Shown here: positions 50,708 to 62,718 of the stretch, one piece after another
How positions within the stretch are numbered: the first letter of the stretch is position 1
How the letters are laid out: every line of letters starts with the position of its first letter
Source: Zerene cesonia
Taxonomy: Eukaryota > Arthropoda > Insecta > Lepidoptera > Pieridae
DNA: 64,000 nucleotides
Direction of reading: 5' to 3'
NCBI RefSeq assembly: GCF_012273895.1
Contig: NC_052107.1
Span: 930,001 to 994,000, forward strand
Made by a program: the position numbers and the translations under genes
Notes under the pieces: generated by a model
Database searches by the model: none
What the model was told of the DNA's origin: nothing
Seen by the model: the letters and a program-made list of their open reading frames with translations, nothing else

Positions 50708-53700
50708 GTATGTATAACATTGTTATAGATTAAAAATGCTTCGGTACTATAATTTTGGTATTACATTAATATATTTTAACAAATAGCTAAGAGAATATAC
50801 GACAACAAAATTTTAATAACGTCTCTCTTAATAAACTAGACATGATTTGTTTCTTCACTACATAGTATAAAACAAAGTCACTTTCTCTGTCTCTATGTCC
50901 CTATGTAGGCTTAAATCTTTAAAACTACGCAACGGATTTTTATAGGGTTTTTTTAACAGTACAGTTATGTAGAACATCTTTTAAACTACTCCTAATTTAA
51001 CGCGTGCGACGCCGCGAGCAAAAGCTTTTTAATTCATAAACTAGTCGTTGCCCGCAGCTGCGCTCGCCTAGTCAAAACAATTTTTATAAGAATTATTTTC
51101 TTTATTACGCTATTAATCACAAATGTCGTCTTTACAAATGATCTACGACTGATTGTTGATGAGACGAACAAGCTTGCGATAAATATTAGCCAAATATTAA
51201 CTAATTCCCTGTTCAATTTCATATTTGTAACAAAAAAATTAACGACTTTCATATGAACTTGGGACAGCCCTACACGCCTCTAATACAGCACAATTAGCAA
51301 CATTTATTTAAAGTAGACGTCTACTGAATATTGAATTTTATAATTTTTATATAGTCTATTGTTCAAAACTGAAGAATCTTCATGCAAATTTGCGACAGCC
51401 CTAGGAGCTGTTAATGAAAATTATGCCTTATTGAAAATTCCTTTTTTGGAAAATGTCAGCAAACTATAAACTACCTCCCTGCCAAATTTCCAGTTTGTAA
51501 CACAAAAAATTAAGGACTTTCATACAAACTGTCGACAGCCCTAGACGCCTTTAACGCAACCCCATTGGAAAATCCGTTCTTAGTGTGCGTCTTCCAACTA
51601 ACTACTAACTACCTACAAAATTTCACTTTCATACGTTCAGCGGTTTTTGAGATTTCTTGATGAGTGAGTGAGTGACCTTTGGTTTTTATATATATAGATT
51701 ATAAACCCAAACTCAAATATTATTTATTCAATTAGTCTTCTTATAGAAGCACTTTTGGATCGCCATAACATAGTTTTAACATTTACCACCGGTTGTTTCA
51801 TATAAATACATAAATTAGTTATACTAATTAACATAATTCGTCTTTCAAATATAGTATGCAAGGGGTTCCGGAGGGGATAATTCGATCTAGCCAAGATTTA
51901 TAAAAAAATACAGAGATGAATCATCCAGTTACTATCAATTACTATATGTGAATTATTAAAAATTCTGGGATTTTTGGTTTAGTTCTTATCAAAATAATAT
52001 ATAGTATTCGGGATTTTTTTGGAATTTCCTGATTTTAGCCCAGATGATATGATTCAAAGGATTCCCAAAAATATAATATATATAACTTATACCTACCTTC
52101 ATTCTAAAAGTGCAATTGTTTGTAGAATTAGAGTATTGGATTTCAAAACAAATAAGTCACACCCTTCACTAGTTGTGGTAAATAGTATCAAATAAAACAA
52201 TTTTACAATTGTATAAATGAAATTATCTTTAGTTTAATAGATAACGATAACTTTAAATCATTTGAAAAAGGTTCTCAAACGAACCAATTTGACGCCTCAA
52301 ATTAAAATTAACTACTACTTAGTGGTAGTTTATCTATAACAAAGTCTTATTATTACAGAGCAATGTTTTTATCATTAGCCCATATATGTTAACATGCAGG
52401 TATTCGGGCCTATGGGGGTTTAGGCCTTAGTCGATCACGCTGGCCAAGAGCACCCGCTCTTGAGCAGATGTCACATGTCGTCGAACTTTTTGATTTTAAG
52501 ATATACAGGTTTCCTCACGATGTTTTCATGTGGATCATGTGAAGATACTCGTAAATTGAAAAAATCAATTTATTTCATGCACGTTCGACCGGTCTTAAAC
52601 TCACTGCTTTAAATTTAAAAAGTTTTTATTAAAATAATTAAATAAATATTACAATTTTTTACAGAGTAAGGAAGACGAGAGTGATATCGCAGACCTTCGT
52701 CAAATTGTGTGGCCGAGGTAGAAGGTGTACAGCTGTTAGGAAGAAGCCTATAGTCAGTATTATTATTTATTTATCCACTAACTTCAGCAAACAGTTTGAC
52801 ACTTCATATATACAAGTTTTTGAATAATCATCCTCTCTACTTACATTGCGAACTAACTCTGTAAGCTCTGTCTGTCTCTTCACGCCTAAACCACTAAACC
52901 GATTTGTAAATTTGTTACAGAAATAGTTGAGATTTGAAAAAGGACAAAGGATAGGTTTTATCTCTGTAATGCCTAATAGCATTAAAAAGTTCCTGTTGTA
53001 ATGAACGGGATAACCCTGCGACAGTCTTTTAGCTTTTGAGACGTTAGTTGATAAATAACATCAATAAAAATAAGTATAGACACTTTTTATATATCTATAT
53101 GTATACAATACGCGATATTTTTCTTTCTACTCATTCCGTATGATCAATATTATTTATTGCGTAATAACAAATGAACAATCATTTCGTTGTTTTCAATAAT
53201 ATTATAAACCTAATATTGCCCATTTCAGGTATTCACAAAGACAGAACGGCAAACAGTATGCTGCAAGGGTTGGGTCTATGAAGCACCGACCGATTCTTGC
53301 GTGCCCTTCTGCAGCACTGGCTGCTATGGCGGTCGTTGTGTCGCACCAGACCAATGTGTGTGCGACCCACCAAAGATACTAGACCCACAACACAACAACA
53401 CATGCGTTACACCAATATGCAGCTCGAACCAACACCCATCACCCTGCGTCAACAGCGAATGCCGTAACAACACGTGCATCTGCAATCAAGGATATGAGAG
53501 ATACAACACGACCCATTGCTACAAATGTGAGCCTGACTACAAGATAGATGAGGACTTCGTATGCAGGCTGCACTGCGACCCAGGCTATCTCGTCAACGGT
53601 GATGAATGTGAGCCAGTGTGCTATACATGTGTAAACGCCAAATGTGTGTTACCCAATGTATGCCAATGCTTCGAGGGTTACGGCGGTTTTGGGGATGTCT

Positions 53701-53960
53701 GCGAACCAATGTGCAATTGTACGGGCAGATGCATAGCTCCCAACGTGTGTGAGTGCCCAGAGGGGTATAGGAATATAAGTGGAGAATGTGAACCGGTGTG
53801 TGATAAGTGCGTGAACGGAGTGTGTACAGCTCCTGATGTATGCACGTGCCTCGACGGCTTTGCCAAGAACTCGACGACGGGCGAGTGTTATGACTGCGAG
53901 AAATCGTGTACACGCTGCGATGATAGCGGAATCTGTTTGGACGATTGTTCGCTTATGTGA
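50604..53960 (+). CDS. Nimrod-type (NimB-like) secreted cysteine-rich protein
   Basis: Exons 50604-50707, 52665-52752 and 53229-53960 give 307 residues in one frame. Residues 1-21 are a signal peptide (MCSKFVICILFFICGVVSVQ then A). Residues 36-80 hold a basic N-terminal region (CGRGRRC) followed by CCKGW at 75-79, the CCxGY/W signature placed before NIM repeats in the Nimrod family. From 88 onward come repeats of the form CxPxC...C...C..PxxCxC; four of these start CVPFC, CEPVC, CEPMC and CEPVC. No transmembrane segment follows, which fits the secreted NimB type rather than NimC. Drosophila NimB proteins are secreted factors linked to haemocytes and phagocytosis; that role here is inference. 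The stop TGA lies inside a GTGAGT donor-like site and no AATAAA was seen soon after, so a further exon is possible. Confidence 0.8.
50867..51030 (-). mobile_element. Helitron-like element (family H4)
   Basis: Plus strand: GTCCCTATGTAGGCTTAAAT ... ACGCGTGCGACGCCGCGAGC ... AAAAGCTT. It lies in intron 1 of the Nimrod-like gene. Confidence 0.45.
51040..51700 (-). mobile_element. Repeat with CTAGT-type start and GTGAGTGA tail
   Basis: Plus strand: AACTAGTCGTTGCCCGCAGC ... TGAGATTTCTTGATGAGTG. It is related to 18768-19020 (AACTAGTTGTCACCCGCAGG ... CAGTCAGTCAGTCACC). Two partial internal repeats (TTCATACAAACT..GACAGCCCTAG, TTCATATGAACTTGGGACAGCCC) are seen. Confidence 0.4.
52372..52612 (-). repeat. 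tRNA-derived SINE copy in Nimrod-like intron 1
   Basis: Minus-orientation copy with GGTTTCCTCACGATGTTTTC-type plus-strand body sequence; the tRNA-like head is missing. Confidence 0.7.
52665..52752 (+). CDS. Nimrod-like gene exon 2
   Basis: The acceptor is TTTTTTACAG; the alternative two bases on hits a stop. It encodes VRKTRVISQTFVKLCGRG and a second cysteine. The donor ATA|GTCAGT is in phase 0. Confidence 0.8.
53229..53960 (+). CDS. Nimrod-like gene exon 3 (CCKGW and NIM/EGF-like repeats)
   Basis: The acceptor CCCATTTCAG precedes 53229. The frame is open for 243 codons, much the longest in the window apart from frames through N, with very high cysteine content. Frames on the opposite strand here are shadows. 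Confidence 0.9.
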   Translation, partial: VFTKTERQTVCCKGWVYEAPTDSCVPFCSTGCYGGRCVAPDQCVCDPPKILDPQHNNTCVTPICSSNQHPSPCVNSECRNNTCICNQGYERYNTTHCYKCEPDYKIDEDFVCRLHCDPGYLVNGDECEPVCYTCVNAKCVLPNVCQCFEGYGGFGDVCEPMCNCTGRCIAPNVCECPEGYRNISGECEPVCDKCVNGVCTAPDVCTCLDGFAKNSTTGECYDCEKSCTRCDDSGICLDDCSLM

Positions 53961-54495
53961 GTATTTTTTATGTCATAAATATCGTGGGAAATATATTATG
54001 TATGAATAATGATAATCCAGCCTAAGACGATGCAGTTGTAGGTGGTTAATATTTGCCACCGCTTCTGAAATTAGTATTTACAAGGAAGAATTGGCCAGTT
54101 CTCTGTTTTGGCACGGAATTCAAAGAAATGAGTAGTTAGCGCTTACAGTAATTATTATAAGCGCTTATTAATATAATTTTATTAATTTGTTTTCGCTTTT
54201 GGGTGGTTTTGAAGTCGGTTAAATTTATGTTAAATTATTTGTGTGTACATCTTGTGGTGTATCTAATCCTAAGTAGGTATAGTAGTATCCTAAGTAGGGC
54301 GAGCCTTGGGATCGTGCGTTGTTTGTCATTTAAAGGTTCCTTCTACGTCAGAGGCGTTTTTCAATTTTGATACAAATATCTCTCTCAATGACGATACTTT
54401 GAAGACAGTTTTTGTGTTACCTTGTGATTATCAAGTTTGGTGTCAAAATGTCCATGGATTTTCCTTTTCTACGTATTCATCAAATGCTATACCGA

Positions 54496-54665
54496 TATTA
54501 TGTTATAAACGCGAAAGTTTGTAAGTATGTAGTGTTTCTTGATACCCTTTCAAGCAAAAACCTGATGAGATCTGTGTGAAGTTTAGTACAGAGATGGGTC
54601 ATAATCTGGATTAGCACATATTTTACATTTAAGCCGGGTACACCGCGAGTGAAGCCGCAGGTTCG
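54496..54665 (+). mobile_element. Helitron-like element, diverged
   Basis: ATTATGTTATAAACGCGAAAGTT start and CCGCGAGTGAAGCCGCAGGT end resemble the H1 organisation; it lacks a clear CTAGT end. Confidence 0.4.
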
Positions 54666-54929
54666 ACCTATTGATATTATAAATACGAAAGTAACTCTGT
54701 CTGTTTGTCTCTTCTTCACGTCTACGTTTACCTAAATCGCCTAACTCGGCAATACATAAACGACGATTGGTATTTGTGCAAAACACAAGGAATAAGTTTA
54801 TGTACGTTACTATAAGCCAAATTGTAGAAGCTTTACTCACTTAGAGCATAGATGGCGTTGTGTTAAATTCTAGAATATCTTATACCTTTAAACGAGCAAT
54901 TCTTAATCAATATATATATATATATAATT

Positions 54930-55142
54930 GGAATCTCGGAATCGGCTCCAACGATTTTCATGAAATTTAGTATATAGGGGGTTTCGGGGGCGATAAATCG
55001 ATCTAGCTAGGAATCTTTTTTAGAAAATGTCATATTCCAGTTTTATCGACTTAAACTTAGCGACTCTTCCTGACATCTATTGGCGAATAATAATACTAAA
55101 CTTCACGAAGTTAAACCGAGCAAGGCTCGGTCATCCAGGTAC
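54930..55142 (+). mobile_element. Helitron-like element (family H3)
   Basis: AATCGGCTCCAACGATTTTC ... CGGGGGCGATAAATCGATC ... CCGAGCAAGGCTCGG, ending CATCCAGGTACT. The hairpin lies 6-12 bases from the end. Confidence 0.5.
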
Positions 55143-55267
55143 TCTTTAATTTATGTGGCATAATACTATTCTGAATATGGCTATTGAAAAACCATTTTTT
55201 GATACTTTTTGTTAATTTAATTTATATATTACTATATAAACCCTGTTAATTAAATGAGCATTGGGTC

Positions 55268-55467
55268 GTATATCCTTTTCCTTAGCCTTCCCGGACCTTT
55301 CCTTTTTATCTCTCGTCAATCCTCTCGTAATCCCTTTGCAATTTATAGTCGGCAATCCATTTGTAAGGTCTGTTCATGAGCTATGGAACTGCTTACCATC
55401 AAGGAACCCACTATTGAGCTAGTGGGTTCCTTGATGGTAAGCATGCCGGCCGGCGAGGACATAAAAA
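55268..55467 (+). repeat. SINE-like family A fragment with internal foldback
   Basis: The 3' part of family A, in which the CTTACCATCAAGG block is repeated as its exact reverse complement (arms 55391-55413 and 55420-55442). Confidence 0.65.
55391..55442. repeat. Perfect hairpin, 23-base arms
   Basis: The arms (starting GCTTACCATCAAGG) are exact reverse complements around a TTGAGC loop, inside a SINE-like fragment. Confidence 0.85.
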
Positions 55468-58400
55468 AATATGGAATGGATATAAAATCTACGTCATGCT
55501 GAATGCATCATTGACGCACCGTTGTGCGCATTTCGAAGCCCTGACCGAGTTACTATTAAGCTCGTAGCTCACACGACAAGTCTGTCAACAAAAGAACTTA
55601 CATTTCAAACCTTTCCTTTACATGTAAATGTGTAAAAATATAATTTTCATTACACGCATGTGTTCATTTTTCGATCTCTTCACTATTTTAATAATTATTG
55701 AATAATTATTAAAAAAATTTTTTTGATCACGAGGCGGGTTTTTTTTTGTTCTTTCAAAATTTCTCATTTATAAACCATTTCAATGTTATAAAACTAAAAA
55801 TTTAATGTTTATTCATTTTCCACAAAAAAGTCCACCGACCTTCCTGGGGGGTGAGATACCACTGCAAATTCTAAAATGGGACCAATAATTAAAATTACAT
55901 ATATAAGGAATATAACAGGAATTGAAAACCTTCTGTCCTTATAGAGAGATCGGTTAAAAATCTTCTATCTATCTCTAACAAAAAAAAAGGAAACGTGACA
56001 TATTCCGTTACAAAAACTCAATAACAATGATGATACATCCATAATTAATTTTGTTAAGCACATTTAAATACATTCAAGTTATAAATAAATCATAACTTAC
56101 TAAGTTAATGAACCTATAAATTATGATTCTCGTGTGAAATCATTGACTATTGCTGTGTTATCATTTTTGCGATATGACGCTATTTCCTGTCTACCAGTCC
56201 TGTACTATTTCTATAATTATTATTAACAATAAAACCTCTTTAAATAAATGGGGCCACGGACACCAGCTTGCAAATAAAAGCATCAAAATCATTTCACCCA
56301 GTCGGAAGTTTTAGGGTCACAAATAAAAAATGAAACAGTCGAATTGATAACCTCTTCCTTTTTTGATGTCGGTTGAAAATCAAACAAATTAAAGAGTTTT
56401 AAAGTAAGTAAGTTGATAACTTTCTTTATCAGGTGATCCTGCTATCGTCATATAAAAATCTTAAAGTAACACATGAAACTGATATAAGTATGTGATCAAT
56501 CTGAGCTTTGATAGAATTGTTTACCTATGTTTAGTTATTTAAAAAATCAACGAATGAACCGCCATAAAACCACAGATTTATATAAATAAAACCACACATT
56601 TATTCACAATTATTGTTTGTTCCCTATAATAAAACGTTTACCACTTTAATTTCTTTATATTTTAGTTTTACTATGATAATTCGGTTTTATTCAATTTGTC
56701 ATAATTACAACGATAATTTACAGAATACAATGAAGACATAAATCCGCAATGTTCTAGAAGTAATAGAACATATTAATTACTTTTAAAATCGCTATTGCAC
56801 AATGTAATTGTTTTTATCAATAGGAAAATTCCTGTCCTGTGGTAGATAATGTACACTATCGAAATGTTGAAATATATATAAACCATTGTGTACTTTAAAA
56901 CGAGAAACATAAGCGTCCATATTCCTTGTATTGTTTTACGATTGAGAACTGAATGTGCATGCTGCACAAATAGTTTAATACTGTTATATAGAGAAATGAC
57001 GTGCTTTAAGCTAGATATATGAACTTATCCCTGTTCTATGACAACAAACAATACGTTTCGTTTTCATAAGTATAACTTAGTCTAGAAATACTCAACAGTT
57101 ATTAACGAATGTTTTCAAAAACGACGGAGGACTTGTTTTTCTTTTAAATTGTTTTTTTTTCTAAGACCATAGATAATTTAATACTGCTTAGGCTATGCTA
57201 CAATTTAGTGTAAGAAAAGCACAGATAAGATATTCTTATTACAGCATATTTATAATTAAAACTTTCAGTACCAATAGCGAATAAAATTCGAAGCTTAAAT
57301 AAATTTAAATTCTTGCCATGTAGAATTCTTCTATCAAAGATATTATTCATAGTACCGTTATTTGGATTTTTTTTTAAGAATATTAGAACAAAAACGTTAA
57401 TATTTGGATAGTGTTATAATAGATATATATAATAGTTCTAGAAAACACATTTTAAGTCAATAATGAGAAGCGTTGATTATAGTAATTGAATTCATGTATT
57501 TGTAATCAAAGATTTATATGAAGCAAAAAAACATAATCCGGAGTTCGTAATGACATTTATAGAATTCCGCTACATTTTTTTCCTTTACAATATTTTTGCT
57601 TTATTCGACGTTGCCAAAAACGAACGAGGTTCTCAATTTTTTTTTTATACTTTTTAACGTTACTTGATAACTACATAGTCACGTAAAAATCCACGTGGGT
57701 TTTTAACCGTAACTTGTATGAAAATTGTTCTCATTTGGCCCCATTTCGAACGACGATGTCGAATATAGATAACTTCAAATTGGGAATGGCGTATGTTTTT
57801 TTTGTAATAATTTACGTAGTTTTAAGAGAAATTAAATCTGATGAAAAAATATAAATAAACAAATAGTGTTGCGTAATCTGTCGTGGGCTGACTAAGATAC
57901 GCAGGTCGAAGCTAAAATTAAATCAAATTAAACGAAAAAATAAACAAATATAGTTTTATTCATGTCGTGGATAACAATATTAGGCTGAAAAGTAAGAGCT
58001 TAGAAGACTAAGATTACGTAATTCTTTAATTACTGTTTATGTTTTATTGCAATTCTCATATTTGTGTTATATATTGAATCTGAATCCTGCTCATGCACTA
58101 TCTAATATCATATAACAGATAAAATATTTGAAATATTTAATAAATACACACATATCATTTTATTTTTGTGCCTTTAATTTAAGTGTATCAGAGAGCTTAA
58201 GGCCGGGAAACATTTAAAATACCTATGACATAATAATACAATAATAATAATTGATAAAATGTTCGAAATTCACGGACGGTTAATCATTTATGTATAATTA
58301 AGTGGTTGATAATATTGTATTAACGTTGTTTAAATGTATGTGATATTTGATACAGGATGGTGGAAAAAATATTTTCCACGTCCATTTGATGCTCGGATCC

Positions 58401-59423
58401 AACATTGTTGCATAATTAGAATACACACACACACACTTACGATGACAGTACCACAAAAATGGTTAAGTGCGAGTCGCATCTGAATTCTTACAAAAATAAT
58501 ATGTATCTATAAGGATGAATAAATGATTATAATTTAAGATTATGATTATGATAAAAGTATATGACGCCTTCATTGACGTAAGTGAGGCGTCACAGACCCA
58601 TCTGGGTTGATGGTATTGACAGACAAGCGAAGAAAAATTATCCACATATTTGTTACAGTCCATACTCGCCGGTCAAAAGAACTTGTGACCTGAAAAATGA
58701 CTCAAAGTTGTTTTCACCCATGCCTGTGACTGATTTTTCGTAGGTAGTATATTATTATGTATCTAAAAATGTAGTATTAAGTGACCCCTATTTTGAAACG
58801 TTTGACTACGAAGGCAGAGAAAGAAGAAACAAAAACATATATAAACTAAATAGGTTACCGAATAGTGTTGTCACGAGCCTGTTAGGTTTTCTTTCACTGC
58901 TATAAGATCCGATCGTGTGAAGCAAGAGTCTTACGGCAGCAGCTGGCGAGTGTCAGAAACGACTCGCTAGAACGTAGGGCAGAACGTAGGGCGCTTTCTA
59001 CTTAAACAGAAGCAAACTATACAATGACTGAATTCAGCTGAATTATGTGATACTTACTTTTTAGCGATTAAACATTTTTTTTATGTTAAAACTTTTAACC
59101 ACTCTTGAATTCAGCAATCAGTCAAGTGTTTTTTCTGACGTAATCGGTCATAACCAGTTTTGACTGATTTTTACAGTGAAAATGAATTTGACCGGCTGTG
59201 AGTTTTGTCTGTAACACACGTACTAATACTAGCATTTTGTTATCTGTGGTACTAATATCGCGCAGTTGTCAAAATCCCGCCTCAATCTAATGCGATTCAT
59301 TTGCACCGTTAAATGCTTCAATATTGTTTAAAATAGTTAAATCATCATCCTCGTTGATTAAGACGGGTTTATTTCATAATTATTCACATTAAATTATAAC
59401 AAACTTAAAATACTTTTTTATGT

Positions 59424-59482
59424 CATTGTCGGCAATGGAGCTGGTCGCCTGATGGTTAGCGCTACCACCGCCCATAACAACA
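59424..59482 (-). repeat. SINE-like family A fragment
   Basis: The minus strand reads GGGCGGTGGTAGCGCTAACC and CCATTGCCGAC, the 3' end of family A. Confidence 0.5.
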
Positions 59483-59880
59483 CATAACAGTATCGAGGCA
59501 GTGTTCTCCAAACATTTATTATAATACTGCATATTGACGTGGGTACATTTAATCGCGTACAAGCAATGTGTAATGATTAAAACATAATACCTAACACTCC
59601 CGAATTAATAACGTCTAAATGCGAAAGACGTCCCGCCGAAGGTCAGACACTATTTATCATTAAAGTTACGCGTTGTTTTTGTATATTTGTGGGTAGCTAT
59701 AAAACAAAGTGGGCCGTAAAATATAGTTGGTCGATTAGCGTCGCGTGACAGGCATTACAATAACCAAACAGTGGCTCATCGATCGTCAATTGCTCGTTTG
59801 ATTTGGCGTTGCAAAATTAGAGATCTGTTGAGATGTCCGGTGGTAACTTGACGTGGAATACATTCAATATTTTATTGTTA

Positions 59881-60411
59881 TTTTATTTATTTTAGCTTCA
59901 CCAACAGGTATTACATAAAAGAAATTATATCAAGTAAATATAAAAAAATTAAGAGCTAAATGCACACCTTTAAAAGGTAAACACAACATGCATATTAATT
60001 AAACAACTAATATTATACCGCTGATGTGTATTATGCAGTATAACATTGCAATGTTTTCTTTATACTTTCGTTTGTAAGATGTTTTAGTTGTTTAATTTAT
60101 ATGCATGTTGTGTTTACCTTTTAAAGGTGTGCACTTAGCTCGTATTTTTTGAAGTGAAACTTCTTTAGAATCGTTGTGATTTCAAACCTGATGCAACGGA
60201 AAAACGACAGGTAAGAGACAGAAATACAAAAATGTGTAGAATGAAGCCGGCAAAGAATGAGACAGAAATATACATACTATTTTATTCATTCTTTTGACGA
60301 TTTATTGAAGTTTCACTTCTATCATGTGTGAATCGCACACACACCTTTTTTTATATTTACTTGATATAATTTCTTTAATGTAACACTTGTTGGTGAATCT
60401 AAAATAAATAA
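59881..60411. mobile_element. Nested inverted-repeat MITE (three nested arm pairs)
   Basis: Outer arms 59881-59947 and 60345-60411 pair at about 90% or more over 67 bases. Inside are two further pairs: 59954-60009 with 60085-60140, and 60151-60161 with 60309-60319. It has no coding capacity. The transposase family is not identified. Confidence 0.7.
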
Positions 60412-60744
60412 AAATAAAATAAAATAAAAATTCCTCAAATTTCTCATGTAATGCATTGGTTTGTATGTGTTAGGGGAGTGTTTTAAATCATGCTGATACT
60501 TACTGATAGGAAGATGATAGCGTTTTTGTTGTTCATTTGATTGGTGTTATGTCTGTCTTTTCTTCACGCCTAAATAACTGAAAATAATATAATTAATTGC
60601 TTGAAAACCAGTAGAACCTGATATTCTACTGTCTGTCTACTTGTCTCTGTCTACCTAGAAAGTTACTTCTATAAAAAGTTACTTACATATTATGATATGT
60701 AGGGATTTGTAGAGATAAAGTAGGTTTTAAAATTAATAATCTTC

Positions 60745-60925
60745 TCTACATATATAATATTCTCGTGTCACAACGTTAGTTACCATACTCCTCCGAAACG
60801 GGTGGACCGATTCCTATGAAACTTTGTGTACATAACGTGTAGGTCTGAGAATCGGCCAATCTTTTTTTCATACCTCTAACTGATAAGATTAAGGCAGAAC
60901 AGTATTTGTCGGGTTAGCTAGTAGT
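60745..60925 (+). mobile_element. Helitron-like element (family H5)
   Basis: ATATTCTCGTGTCACAACG ... CTCCTCCGAAACGG ... GTCGGGTTAGCTAGT; opposite orientation to the 41727 copy. Confidence 0.55.
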
Positions 60926-61815
60926 ATTAAAAAGCTTTAATTTTCAACGGAACCCACGGTTAAAGTCACAGAGCTCTCACCAATTTATCCGCATTAATAT
61001 CATATCGGCTTTCGTTTCGCACGTGCAATTTTTTATAGATACCCGACAAATTTGCATAAAAATTTTTGTATATTCACCTCTCGTCGTTGTAACCATCGCC
61101 GGATGTTCCGCTAGCTACTGGTATAAGCCATTGTTTGAACCGTAAGTTGTAACCGAGAAATGTGGCTTTTTAACCGACATTAAAAATCGAGAGAACAGAT
61201 TAGGTTGTTTGCTTTGTTCGACTGTTACTTTAGAGTTTGTAAGCATGTAATAAATCATTATTTTAAAGAAATCACGTACAGTTTGTTTGCTGGATAAGAT
61301 TTTCTATCAGGCGTACTAGAAGGCTGATCTTTATTCGATTTAATTCTTAGTAAAATATGTTTTTATAAAAAAATCATAGAACAAGTCAATGTCAGGTCTA
61401 AGTACTAACTGTTTTGTTTAGCTTTTTTATATTATTATTAAAATAGTTCGTTTATAGTTTATAATTAATAATAATGTATATCTTACAATTCACACTTGCG
61501 AAATAACGATGGTTATATTTTTCTAAGTTTTAATAGCTTCCAATGCAATATATAAATGTTTGAAAACTCAAACTCAAAAACTCAAAACTCAAACGGATTA
61601 TGGGAGTAAGGCTTCATATATACAGGTGAAAGTCTCTCAAATCAGTTAAGACAGGTAGTACTTTGCCTGTCTTAACCGATTTGGGTAAAATTTGGTACAA
61701 AGAGAGTTCGAGTCCTGAGAAAGGACATAGGATGGGTTTTATCGGAAATTATCCGCGTTTTTTGAATTGCGGGCGAAGCAGCGGGCATAGCGATCAACTT
61801 GCGCGAAATCCTACT

Positions 61816-62017
61816 TCCTACTAATATTATAAATGCGAAAGTTTGCAAGGATGTGTGTGTGTTTGTTGCTCTTTCACGCAAAAAACTTCTGAACCGATTG
61901 CAATGAAATTTGGTACGTAGACAGCTGGACAACTGGAGTAATATATAGGCAACTTTATATCCCGATGTTCCTACGGGATACGGACTTACACGGGTGAAAC
62001 TGCGGAGCGCAGCTAGT
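61816..62017 (+). mobile_element. Helitron-like short element (family H1)
   Basis: Begins TCCTACTAATATTATAAATG and ends GAGCGCAGCTAGT; the best-preserved termini of this family here. Confidence 0.7.
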
Positions 62018-62206
62018 ATTCTTTATATTTATCTCACTTTGATCAGTTAAATATGTGCATTTATTTATTTCTTTATTTACATACATCAATTACCTTTACG
62101 GGACTAACCTACTACGCTGTTTGTATATATGTGGTTGAATTTTGAGTTTTTAAACGTACCTAAGTCATTTTTATTCGTCGTCGAATCTCTGTCTGTATTT
62201 GATGCT

Positions 62207-62365
62207 AGTGATCCACCCCGTCTTCGCCCGTGGTACATACATAGCCTTCCTCAATAAGTGGGTTATTTAACACTGAAATAATTTTTCAAATCGGACCAGT
62301 TGTTCCTGAGATTAGTGCGTTCAAACAAACAAACAAACTGTTCAGCTTTATTATATTAGTAAAGA
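62207..62365 (-). mobile_element. Helitron-like H2 element
   Basis: The plus strand shares CTTCGCCCGTGGTACATAC, CCTTCCTCAATAAGTGGG and ATATTAGTAAAGATT with the other H2 copies. Confidence 0.55.
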
Positions 62366-62629
62366 TTCATAAAATCCGCTCGAAGTAATTCAGCCCTCAC
62401 CGTAATTGTCAGATTTTCAACTAATACAGTAGATCGGAATGAAATAAAGTTGCAGTAGCGTTATCTTAACGAGCTTTAAATAAGTTCTAAACCTCCGAGT
62501 ATAAGGAACTAAAAGACAATCTACCGCGTCGTAAAAAGCCAATCTTTTACAGAGGATCCGTTGTGAGGATGCGACGCACACGTCATGATTATAAACATAA
62601 AACAACATCCTGTGTGTATGTTTGAACCG

Positions 62630-62634
62630 TCAGT
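62630..62634 (+). promoter_or_regulatory. Candidate initiator (TCAGT) of the EMI-type gene
   Basis: TCAGT, the arthropod initiator consensus, lies 85-90 bases before the start codon. No TATA box is obvious. This is weak evidence because the motif is short. Confidence 0.25.
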
Positions 62635-62718
62635 TGTTAGCACGCAGTGGATGGTACATATCGTGTTTTTTGTTGCGCACCAACGGATGTGATAATACTT
62701 ATCGGATTCAGTGGAACT

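Larger units (their letters stand above)
53961..62629. other. Intergenic, repeat-rich, no gene supported
   Basis: Repeats listed separately include Helitron-like copies at 54496-54665, 54930-55142, 60745-60925, 61816-62017 and 62207-62365, a SINE-like fragment with a 23-base foldback at 55268-55467, and a nested inverted-repeat element at 59881-60411. Short open frames have no splice or family support. A terminal exon of the Nimrod-like gene could be hidden here. Confidence 0.5.

Noticed and set aside
53593..53913. Minus-strand open frames opposite the Nimrod-like exon
   Set aside because: Shadows of a cysteine-rich plus-strand exon with CCKGW and NIM repeats.
56434..56470. Terminal exon of the Nimrod-like gene after TTTATCAG
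   Set aside because: Joining in phase 2 gives ATG then TGA at once, so it adds nothing and cannot be supported.
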